This document shows positions 54,503-64,000 of a stretch of 64,000 nt of DNA, in pieces. Source of the DNA: Thuidium tamariscinum (lineage: Eukaryota; Streptophyta; Bryopsida; Hypnales; Thuidiaceae); contig OX344752.2 of assembly GCA_947034885.2 (NCBI GenBank), positions 19,677,386-19,741,385 of the forward strand, given 5' to 3'. Within the stretch, counting starts at the first letter, position 1. Every line of letters starts with the position of its first letter. The position numbers were made by a program, and so were the translations under genes. The notes under the pieces are model-generated. The model did no database searches, was not told where the DNA came from, and saw only the letters and a list, made by a program, of their open reading frames with translations.

Positions 54503-56720
54503 GAATTAGTTTAGTGTAACCATATCTGAAATTTTGATACCGTTTCATCCTTTGCCTGTGAAAGGGGAACTCGCAAGAAAATCGCTGGTTCCTTTTCAGG
54601 AGCGCATTTAGGAGGAGCGTGAGTGAGCACCTGGCCCTGATCTATATCAATGATTTAGTTATTTGAATCAGGATGAATTGTCGTATACACCTTGGCGATC
54701 CCGAATGCCCAATTGTTTTTTATGCCCTTTTCCTGTGCAAGGGATGTTATATTAGATTTTCGTGGGAAGGACATCTGATATTTCCCAGCAACGACACAAC
54801 TGCAGAGGAGCACCATGAGCGATCAAGCCAGTTATGTGTGAGGAGATGAGCCGTCGGTAAGTCTACTCTGCACTGTATTGATGCTGAGTCGCTTGAATGC
54901 CCTTCTTTCTCTTACCAGCACGGCTCCTGGCTTATCTCTTGTGTGAACGACGAACTGGATTGAAGTTATGTGTTTCTATGAATGTGAATCTTCTGATTAT
55001 GGGTTTAGTCAAGTGTGGCACTATCCGGATCAAGATCATAGGTGTGAGAATTGCCATTGGAATGTCCGCCATGCCGCCTTCAATTTCTCAGGCTTCGTTC
55101 TGACAATCCTTAAGACGCCTGTGGTGAACATGTTACATTTCGTCATTATTGTCAATATCTGTTTGTTTGGTGAGTTTTATCAATAGCATTGAAAAGCTGT
55201 TCAATTTGATTTCCTTTCTTTTATCTCATTTTCAGTTCATTTTGGATCCAGGTGGATTTCATTTCAATTTATTTTACAATTCATCTTTTGAACTTAATTT
55301 GATATCTTTTATTGTTCATTTTCATTTGGACGTCATGTTGATTACATTACCGTTGAACTCATTTGTAGTTCATTTTGTTTTCCTACTAAAAAAACAGCAT
55401 CCATAGCTGAAAGGCCTTTTCAATTCATTTTTTATGTCCACTTTGATTCCATTTTGATTGTCAATACCATCTATATTCTAGCCCTCAAGAATTGAGATGT
55501 GTACATACACAAGCGAGCTGCATACAATCAAGCTATGAAGAATGAGGTGCAACCTCCACAAACAATGGAAGCTTGACCTCTGTCAATCTTCAGTTGTGAA
55601 AGGAATAATCTTTTGTGCTCATCATTTTTAGAAATGGGAGAATTTCCAAATCAATTGAAATCGCCTTCAGCACAGTTGGAAGTTTTCATTTTTCTTGCAA
55701 GCAAGGATATTTTGGTCGACTGGAATTGTTATAGAATTAGCTTAACAATTGCAGATAATGTAGCACAAGATGTCTCTTATATTTAGACCCTAAAGGACAA
55801 AGGATTCCACCTTCAACAAAGACCAATTCAATTAAGAAAAAAATATCATTCAAAATCAATGAATAACATTGGATGTGCTAGTCAAAAAATAAATGATGTG
55901 CCAATCAAAAAATAAACCAAATTGAATAAAAATAAATCTACAAATGATGTTTTCAAAAGGTATAAAAAAATATGAGGTCAAAATAAGATTCTTTGGTCTT
56001 TCGGGGATTAAAGATAGTGACTATAATGTGTTGGGCTACCAATCCAAAAGTATTGAAAAGAAAGAATAGAGTAATTCTTGTTAAATAGGCAAATTTTAGT
56101 TAACTTTTAAAGATGGGTCTATGGTCATTGATTTTAAGCTTCATTGTCCATCACTTTTTGTTTCTATTTGGCAACTAGATATGAATGAAAAACTTTCTAT
56201 TCATTTTTTAGAGATGAAGTCATATGTCTACTACAACTAAAAATAACCTTGAAATTGTAGGAGGAAATTCAAAATTACTATAATTTTTTTCCAAAACCAT
56301 ATTATTATTAGACTACGAGGAGCATTTTATTTTTCTATAGTTAACTACAAATCATTGTGATCGACAACATTCTCCTAGGGTTAATGTAATGGTCACTCAC
56401 CAAGATTCTTTAGAATTGTAGAGTCTTCACTAGTTGAAATTGGGATATGTATTTAGAAACTTTGACCTATTATATGTTTTGCATGTAGTAGACAAGCTTA
56501 TTACCATGCACACTAGCTATTTGAATATCTTGGGGCCAATTCTAAAAGAGGCACATATTTTTTAGACATGTGTGCTTGTTTCACAAATCAAACCTAAGGG
56601 GAATTATAATTTTTCAATTGTAATTTTAATTCTTTTATACACCTAAAATGGTTTACTCCAATATTACAAAATGATTCATAGAATGGAGTCATGAGCACCT
56701 ATATATAGCCAGTAGGCAAC
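54503..56720. other. 3' flank and AT-rich intergenic, no gene recognised
   Basis: The first several hundred bases may be 3' UTR of the NIPP1-like gene (a possible donor TCG/GTAAGT lies near 54857). Beyond about 55.2 kb the sequence is AT-rich without features I can support. Confidence 0.45.
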
Positions 56721-56724
56721 CCAT

Positions 56725-56887
56725 TACTAGTAGAAATCTGCATTTGCCTCAACAAAATCTACTTGATGTGTTTGTTGAGGCAAACGCAAAAACTGCGTTT
56801 GAAAACGTAGAAAACGCAGTTTTTGTGTTTGCCTCAACAAACATGTCAAGTAGATTTTGTTGAGGCAAACGCAGATTTCTACTAGTG
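56725..56887. mobile_element. CACTA-type foldback MITE, 163 bp
   Basis: Ends TACTAGTAGAAATCTGC and CACTAGTAGAAATCTGC (reverse complement of the right end). The 3-bp CAT is duplicated on both sides (56722-56724 and 56888-56890). The two halves form a nearly perfect hairpin, with GTTTGTTGAGGCAAACGCA words repeated inside each arm. Confidence 0.9.
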
Positions 56888-57237
56888 CATTCTCCACTTT
56901 TCAACACCACCTCTTTTCTACAATATATGTTGTTCTATTTCCAATGAGTCATAGTTTACATTATAGCTTCCATAGCTTGGAGTAATATAAATGTCTAAAA
57001 AGTGTACATTGAAAGCAAAGAATGATCACAATATGTACATTGAAAGCCACAAATGATCACTTTCATTGATTTGAAACTAGCCTATGATTAGAAATAGAAG
57101 GACCTATAAAATAAATATATGTTTCACATAATTTCCATGAAAAAAATCATAGTATTTTTGTTTTTATGAAAAAAACATTCAAATCTTTCTAACATAAATT
57201 TCCTTATATGGAAAATCTTTTTTCTTCAACACACACA

Positions 57238-57241
<4 letters not shown>

Positions 57242-57320
<79 letters not shown>

Positions 57321-57332
57321 AAAATTAAAAAA

Positions 57333-57363
<31 letters not shown>

Positions 57364-57374
57364 TAAATAAATAA

Positions 57375-57429
<55 letters not shown>
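57242..57429. repeat. (TA)n microsatellite, about 188 bp
   Basis: Nearly pure TA with a few AAATA interruptions. The length is likely polymorphic. It can extrude as a cruciform and is error-prone in assembly. Confidence 0.95.
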
Positions 57430-57431
<2 letters not shown>

Positions 57432-58333
57432 TTTATTCCTTAAGTGGTTGGAAATAGGTTACCATCCTATAAACAACCCATAACCACTCTCCCATATATT
57501 CAATGGTGCTTAAAGTGTTCACCAATTAGTTACTCCTAAATGCTTAAGGCATGGAAATTTGGTGTTTGCGTATCTTTGAAGTTAAATAAAACCTAATGAA
57601 GTTGTTAGTTTCAGTAGTTTAAATTTTTGCAAACTTGTTTTTGATGTTTAGTTTTAGTATCAAAAATTTAATTTTGAAAATGATTGATTATTGATTTTTC
57701 TATTTAAGATTTTGTACAAAGATGTCCATTGCAATCTTAAGGTCTCTTAGAGTTGAGCCTCAAATACACTCACAATCACATTCAGGATTCACTTTGAAAA
57801 AATAGTAGAGTAGATTTTGAGAAGCTATAAATTGATTGGGATTATATATATTAGGCCCTTTAACCTCATATTTTTTTGGTGACCAACCTTTAAAATTTGA
57901 CATGTCAAAAAAAGATCAAAAGACCTCAACTCACTTTTACAATTTTTAACACTTTTATGATCAAACATTGGTGATTTTTCAATTTATAAGTGATATTGTT
58001 GTGCTTTCTTTTCCTATATGATTTGTAACATATCTAGTTTGAATTTGCATGTTTACATTTCAAAAAAAATTGATAAAGCTTATCAAAATGTTGGCTTTTT
58101 ATTCAATTTAGAGCAAATTTCTAAAAGCTCAAAAAAGGCCTTGGGCATTTAGGAATTAAGTGAGCATTGACATACTACCCCTTGTTAGCATCAAGGTAGT
58201 GATTTTTGTTAAGAAATGAATGGATTTGGATAATTTCTAGAATGGAATTGTAGCCAAATGTACAATGACAAAATTAAGCACCTAATGCAAATGGGCAAAT
58301 CTACCTTGCAACATTCAAGTGTAATTCTTTAGT

Positions 58334-58826
58334 TTAACCCTTGAAGGACGAACTTGTGGCTGTGGAAATCATGCATTTTGATACCATTAGATGTTTTTTC
58401 TACAATTTAGAAGACTTTACGTTATCGATTGTGGAAATTGGGAACATTGTGGAAATTGCCACATAAGCGATATGGCATGGTCAAGAGACTGCCATGTCAT
58501 ATAATAATATATTTTTTTAAATTAAAATTTTTTCGTTTTAAGAAAAAAATTATTTTCTTATTTTCTTATTATTTTTTATTTTGACTATTCACAGCATTGG
58601 GAACGGGCCTGAAATAGTCTTCTAAACCCTGAAAAAACATCTAATGTTGTGTGACATCATGTACTTAGAATAAGCCAAATATACTCATTGGAAGCCAAAA
58701 TATTGTAGAACATCTACCCTTTCCACCCCTAATACCAAGGATGATTAGTTGTAGTTATGTCCTACAAGGGAAGATTCTTTGTCATTCATTGGATGCAAAA
58801 TGTCCGCCTTGACGTTTAAGGGTTAA
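58334..58826. mobile_element. TTAA-flanked MITE (piggyBac-like ends) with an insertion
   Basis: TTAA at 58334-58337 and 58823-58826. Ends CCCTTGAAGGACGAAC and CCCTTAAACGTCAAGG (reverse complement of the right end). The interior matches the decayed copy at 49701-49932 except for the inserted 58388-58643. Without that insert it would be about 230 bp, similar to the element at 46582-46830. Confidence 0.7.
58388..58643. mobile_element. MITE nested inside a TTAA element
   Basis: An inverted repeat of 15 bp (ATTAGATGTTTTTTC and inverse, 58386-58645) extends imperfectly inward (TTTAGAAGACT with AGTCTTCTAAA). TA is present at both edges. It is absent from the relative at 49701-49932, which confirms an insertion. 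The superfamily is uncertain; a TA duplication would suit a mariner-like element. Confidence 0.65.
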
Positions 58827-59787
58827 TTTCAAGTACATTTCATTACAATTTGCCTATGAGTGACTTAAAAACCTCAAACCTCACTATCATCCAATTACTC
58901 TTCTTGTTTAGATTTCTATCAATTGGCGTGTAGACTCTTTGTCGGTTTTGATTCCAAATGAATACTCAGTTTCACAGGATTTGCTTTCCTCATCGTAAGA
59001 ACACAACATTCTCAAGCAAATGCACACCGACTCTGCAGTGAAACCCCCAATTATCGAGGAAAAGACTGTACTATTTGTTTTTGTTTCTTTGGCACAAATG
59101 AAACAGAGTTTCACTGTCACATCTGTTAATTAAATGACAAAAATCCACATAATTGGCACCGACTTCTTTCCAAACGGCAAATCTGCTCCCCCCATTCTAA
59201 TCGAGGAAAAGACCGTCACATCTGATAAATGACAAAACTTCATAAAATAGGCACAATTTCCAATCCTTAAATCTGCAACAATACGTCCTACAATCGAAGT
59301 TTCTAGAGCTCTGTGCACGTGAATGCCACAATCACTTCACAAAACTGGGTTCCAAATTAACCTGCCAGAAAAGAAACTAACAGAACAAGTCAACGAATTG
59401 ATGCGAAACTAATTTATAGGAGTTCAGGAATCATACAACATGCTACGAATTCGAATCTCTCGAACACAAGAAGGGAAGTTCAAGTCTAATGGACGTGAAG
59501 TCTCCATTTCCCCAAACAGTAAAGGAGAGGTTCCACTCACTTTGAATCGAGAACCTTGCACCATCTAAAGTTTTGCACATTTATTTTTTTGTTAAGCTTC
59601 AAAACAATTGCAAATCAACAAATGTCAATAGATGAAGTATTTTCACAATTAGCACAAATCGAAGCTCCCCTGTATGGTCCACGGAGTCGATCTCTAATGT
59701 ACATTACTGTAAAGATTAATGGAGACTCAACCTTACTTTCATCAGAATGCCTTTGCCTTGAGAATCTCAAGCATGCTCGGACACCAA

Positions 59788-60294
59788 TTACACCTTTGGA
59801 GGCGCACTCTCTTCCACCCTCTTCGGCTTCTCCACCTCCTCCAAGTCCTCCCCACCCGCCGCCGTCTTGCGCGTAAATCTCCTCGTGAGCGTGCGCTTCA
59901 CGCCCGGTTTCAACCGCCGCTTGAACAAATCCCGCACCCTCCACTTGGGGTCCTGCTTCTTCTTCTCCGTGATCAGCAACCACACCACGAACATGAGAAC
60001 GAGCGCCACGACTATCGACACGGTGATCACGGTGCCCAGAAACGTCGGCTGACCCGCTGCCCACTTGGTCCTCTTCACCTTGGTCTTCGAGGCTTTCTTC
60101 AGAGATCTCCGGTGGTTGAGCATCAAATCGGGCACCGACTTCCTCGAGCTCGCCTGGAGTAAGTCTAGTACACTGGGAACCCCTCCGTGTTTCGCATCGT
60201 CGATATTTGAAAGCGCGAAGCTCGGTGGTGTCTGTGCAAGTGCAAGTGCCAGACAAAGCACCAGCACTGCAGTCGCTGCAACCGCAGTCCTCAT
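59788..60294 (-). CDS. Single-pass membrane protein with signal peptide, unknown function
   Basis: 168 residues, single exon, ATG at 60294 (a TTG three codons upstream is not needed). A signal peptide is evident (about 1-21, hydrophobic core VAATAVLVLCLALALA). A lumenal or outer part of about 60 residues follows, then one strong membrane segment (about 84-108, FLGTVITVSIVVALVLMFVV). The tail is very basic (KKKQDPKWRVRDLFKRRLKP, RTLTRRFTRK) and ends acidic/proline (EDLEEVEKPKRVEESAPPKV). This predicts a type I protein with a cytosolic basic tail that could bind acidic lipids or nucleic acid. I do not recognise the family. The GC-rich, well-formed frame supports a real gene. Confidence 0.75.
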   Translation of the reverse strand: MRTAVAATAVLVLCLALALAQTPPSFALSNIDDAKHGGVPSVLDLLQASSRKSVPDLMLNHRRSLKKASKTKVKRTKWAAGQPTFLGTVITVSIVVALVLMFVVWLLITEKKKQDPKWRVRDLFKRRLKPGVKRTLTRRFTRKTAAGGEDLEEVEKPKRVEESAPPKV

Positions 60295-60966
60295 GGTGTC
60301 CAAGCAACGTCGTCTGTCAACAAACTACAATAATACAAGCTGCAATACAAGCTGCAATGCGAGCTACAATATTACAAGGTGACGGAAGGACTGGTAGTTG
60401 AGAGTGGCGCCTGAATCTGGTGCCCCGCTCTGGTGGTTTACATTGTGGGCCGGATCTACGAAAACTGGCGGGTTTGGGGAAGTAAAGATAGTGGCGCTAA
60501 ATGGGTGTTTGCATTTGATCAGATGGAGGAGGTGATGGAGTGATGGAACGAGGTGTTTGGTGGATTTGGGAGTAGGAAGTGCGAGAAAGCGGGGTGCAAG
60601 TTGAAGCGAATGCGAGCTAGCGTGACTAGCTGAATAGATCGATCTCGCGCGTCCGGCGGCTAATTTTCGGGTTTGAAACTTTCTTGTGGAACAAATTCCA
60701 CGTGATTCCGCACCACGTTCTCTTTGAATTTTCATCCAGGGGAATGCAGAGAGTCCAGCACAGATTGTCAGTGGGGAATCTAGCCACCAGTAGCTCAGAT
60801 GCCGGCTGTCACAGCCACACACCGGCACTGTTTGGCATGTGTTTCACTGGAAAGGAGTACGGACCAGTACCAGCGGTACAGTTTCGAAGTGAAAAAGAAG
60901 TCATAAAAGGATGTGCGCTCACTGGAAGATGTTGATTTTATTGATTTTGTAGCTACAGTAGAGGTA

Positions 60967-61555
60967 GTCATACCTTCACTCCAAGCAAACTTTTTTGAAG
61001 ATTGAGAAGTTGGTGAGAGAAAACAAGAGCCAATAGGGGTAGTCACTGTTCTTCCAGACGGGGTGAACTTCTCCAGAGAATCCACAGAAGAAGGAGCCAA
61101 TGAAATTGATTCCTGTGTGGAGGAAGTGTGACATCCCTTAGGAGGGTTTTGAGCCTGAGTTTTCATTCTCAATGCAGAATGAGCGCATGGGTTGGATGGT
61201 GGTGAAATTGGCAACAGCTGTAGTAGCACGAGATGAAAAGTTGTGCACACGAAGGCTTTTCCATACTGCTTATTCACTCCGGAGTAGAATAAGCGGCGCA
61301 GCGAAGTCTTCGCTGTTGAAGAATATTCCATCACCTACTGTCTTTAAGAGCCAACCCTAAGCTGCCACGTTCATTAACGGTGGAGAAGTTTGGCTCTTTG
61401 GAAGAGCTGTGACTACCCTTAATGGAGAGCATTTATGAAGAATGAAAAGCTGGTGAGAGAGAGAATAAGAGCCAATGGGGAGCATCTACAAAGAATGAGA
61501 AGTTGGAGAGAGAAAATAAGAGCCAATGGGGAGTAGTTTGGGGTGAAGGTGTGAC
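60967..61555. repeat. Possible TIR element with internal repeats
   Basis: GTCATACCTTCACTCCAA at 60967-60984 is roughly inverted as TTGGGGTGAAGGTGTGAC at 61537-61554. Inside, the words GAGAAGTTGG.GAGAGAAAA.AAGAGCCAAT.GGG recur at about 60999, 61445 and 61497. The open frame at 60795-61334 (minus) runs through this and is not taken as a gene. Confidence 0.45.
61427..61530. repeat. 53-bp tandem duplication
   Basis: Unit 1 at 61427-61479 (GAGCATTTATGAAGAATGA to AAGAGCCAATGGG) and unit 2 from 61480 (GAGCATCTACAAAGAATGA to AAGAGCCAATGGG) are direct repeats with a few differences. Another AAGAGCCAATAGG lies at about 61952, near AGTGAAGGTGTGAC. Confidence 0.75.
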
Positions 61556-61959
61556 ATAACTTTCTGTGTTGTGTAAAGGATGAGATCAAAGAATGAATTC
61601 AGCGAGAATAACTTTTTAGCACTAATTTTTTAGTGAGAACATTGGAATTAGGTGCTACATATATTAGCAATTCATTTTGAACTAAAAATAGACAAGCCAA
61701 TTAGCAAAATTGTAGGTGTTGCTCATTGTTCATAGTGTAAGCAGGTAGGGAATGCACGTAGCTATGGATACAAGGTTGAAATTTGTCGAGCGAACTTTTT
61801 GCAATTCACAATAAAGAGGGCAAACTTTAGAAGGCAAAGAACACAAGAGAATGTACTTCTATAAGGAAATCTACCTCATACTCATTATTCACATCTAGAA
61901 GAGAATAATAGATGATGAGAAGATTTTGTAAAAAAAAATATTTTGCCACAAAGAGCCAA

Positions 61960-64000
61960 TAGGAAGTAGCCACATCATTCTTTGAAGAATGGGTGTGTAG
62001 TGAAGGTGTGACTTCCTCTAATATTTCCCTTGCATGACTAAATAATCCAGTCAAACCTTGTGTATATGCTACAAGTTGGAAAAGATGGACTAGAAGATTT
62101 CTAATACATTTAGCATTATAATAAATAATAAACAATAAATAATATATTATTAAATTTTTGGCTATAACTAAGTAATATATATTTTACTTATTAACTTTTA
62201 TGCTGTATATTAACAATAACACGTATTCTAATTTATTTGCTACTCAACTATACCAACACATAGTGAAGTATATTTACAAAGAATGTTATGGAAAATTAGT
62301 AAATGGTTAACATCTGTACCAATTATTTTTCAGGATTTAGATTTTAACGCTTATCTCGATAACAAGTATTGAGGTTTGCCATTAGCACGTCTAGTAGAAA
62401 AATGTGTGATATTTAAAATAAGTTATAAATATGGTCTAAATGTAGTCCATTTGATACTTTGATTTTGAGATGTTAAATATGTTGGTATCAACATGTTTGA
62501 TTTGAGTTTTATTTGGATTATGTTGAGTTGTTGAGACCATGTTCATGACATGTTTTTAAGACAAGTTCTTCTGCTAGTGATTGTATTAGACATGTATTCT
62601 TATCACCTAAGTAAAAATACTGGATACAATATTGAAATTGAATTGAAAAAAATTACAATAGATGTCAATAATATTTTTTGCAAAGTACTTTTTTAACAAC
62701 AAGTCCTACTTGCTAAAGAAATTGATCAATTATTTTTGTACTCAAGTCTTATTTACTATAACAAATAAACAAAACAATAAAGGTAACAATTAAAAAATAT
62801 AGAATGCATTCAATATTTCCAAGATTTGGGTTCCTTTAATTTACACTATTCATTTGTTGAAAATTTGAATACTTAGGCCATCAAGTTTTACTAAAGTAAT
62901 TGTTCGAAACTATATCATGGCAATCCAAATACATCTTGTAGCATTTCTAATAACACTTGGGGCAAATTCCATATATTTGCCCAATCTTGGAGCATATGTA
63001 TTTAATATTATTCATCAATATTTGGGGCTTACTTTTGTATAACTTGCATTTTAGAAAAGTTTCCCACCAATCATTAGCTAACTCAAGGATATGCCTCCAA
63101 TGTTTCACACAATGCATTGTAACTAAGTATCTTCTCAATAGGTATAACATTGATGACCTATGGCTTGTCATTTTACATTTTAGTTGTCCTTTAATTTGAC
63201 AACTACTTTGTGAAGAAAGTTGCCCTAGATGACAACCAAAAATTAATGAAAGTTGTCATTTTAACATCCAGCATTGTTTTAGGATGTCCCTTCTAAGCCA
63301 ATAATGTTACGAGCTTATGGCTTAATAGAAATGAGTCTAGCAAACTCATTTTACTTGATGTAGTGGATCAAGCTTTGGTTTAAAGAACAATTAGGGCTTT
63401 TGTTTTATGGAAAATGGCTTGTTGCCCTACTTCAAACCAAGTAATGATTTTTGCAAATGGATTAAGCCAACTATATGGTTTGACCATCAATTTTCCATCT
63501 TTGTTTTGCCTCCATGACTTAATTAGAGCTCCTTTAGCCCTAGGTCCCCACCTTTAAGCTTGTAGTATGTGAAGACAATGCAATTGAAAATTGAAAATTT
63601 GAAATGAAAACAATTTTTTTTTGGAAAATGTGAACTTAACAATAAAGAAATTTGGAAGTTGGAAATATTTATTGACAATGAAAAATTAAGATAAGTTGTC
63701 ATGAGTGAATAATATTGTGAAAAATTGTTGAATTTTTTGTCTTAACTAGGTGTAAGTTTTAAAAACTACATGGTAAATTATAAATTGCAAATAGGGGGCA
63801 CCTCTTACTACTCACTCACATTGCATCTTCCTTTATTGTTGGATTGATATGTCATCTATTATATTAAATAAACATTTCTTCTCAATTTGTTACAATCCAT
63901 TGTCACAAATATAGTCACAATTTCATTCCCAATATTTCATTCCATCATCTGGAATGTTTTTCATCTAGTTTTGAAAGACCTTAGTTGGCTATCAAGTCTA
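61960..64000. other. AT-rich intergenic, nothing recognised
   Basis: No gene, RNA or clear element ends. AGTTGTC-type words near 63180-63270 repeat in both orientations and may be part of a repeat cut by the window edge. Confidence 0.4.

Noticed and set aside
57242-57429. Replication origin or promoter in the TA run
   Set aside because: Pure dinucleotide microsatellite without any adjacent gene.
59615-60307. 230-residue frame overlapping the small membrane protein
   Set aside because: Overlaps the better frame with signal peptide and membrane segment; composition is typical of a shifted frame.

Overview
This is nuclear DNA of a plant. Short introns with GT..AG ends split the host genes, the ARF and PP1-inhibitor (NIPP1-like) proteins have plant-type sequences, and GC-richer genes sit as small islands in AT-rich DNA full of non-autonomous DNA transposons. 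I cannot name the species. The MITE-rich background and TTAA-flanked elements would fit a streptophyte outside the grasses, but that is a guess.

Layout. 1-7.9 kb: transposon block with a Tourist-like MITE, a long foldback and a PIF/Harbinger element carrying an intact-looking DDE transposase and a convergent Myb-like partner. 8.1-9.0 kb: BUD23-type 18S rRNA methyltransferase. 10.9-11.7 kb: two possible exons of an unrecognised minus-strand gene. 12.5-13.0 kb: a small membrane-anchored protein with two copies of a four-cysteine module. 13.2-22.8 kb: gene-poor repeats (TTAA-flanked element, nested inverted repeats, Stowaway-like and CACTA-like MITEs). 23.0-44.5 kb: the main feature, a large inverted repeat. 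Two arms of 5,810 bp (23361-29170 and 38410-44219), almost free of differences, each carry a complete six-exon ARF GTPase gene plus about 3.9 kb of downstream DNA with a 902-bp MITE. The 9.2-kb spacer holds a 2.67-kb CACTA element and a broken coding region cut by two MITEs. 44.5-50.7 kb: gene-poor repeats. 50.9-54.5 kb: FHA-domain NIPP1 homologue. 55-59.7 kb: repeats, a TA microsatellite and a nested MITE. 59.8-60.3 kb: small single-pass membrane protein. 60.9-64 kb: repeats and AT-rich DNA.

The most striking observation concerns the ARF pair. The arms are essentially identical through exons, introns, homopolymer runs and the MITE, yet identity stops abruptly inside the 5' leader. Outside that point the two promoters are still recognisably homologous but strongly diverged. 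This looks like an old inverted gene pair whose bodies were recently homogenised by gene conversion while the promoters kept diverging; an assembly error must be excluded.

A second theme is a set of elements bounded by TTAA with ends starting CCCCT or CCCTT, the signature of piggyBac-type elements, which would be unusual in a plant. The host genes are housekeeping functions (ribosome maturation, vesicle traffic, PP1/splicing regulation) with no evident pathway link.
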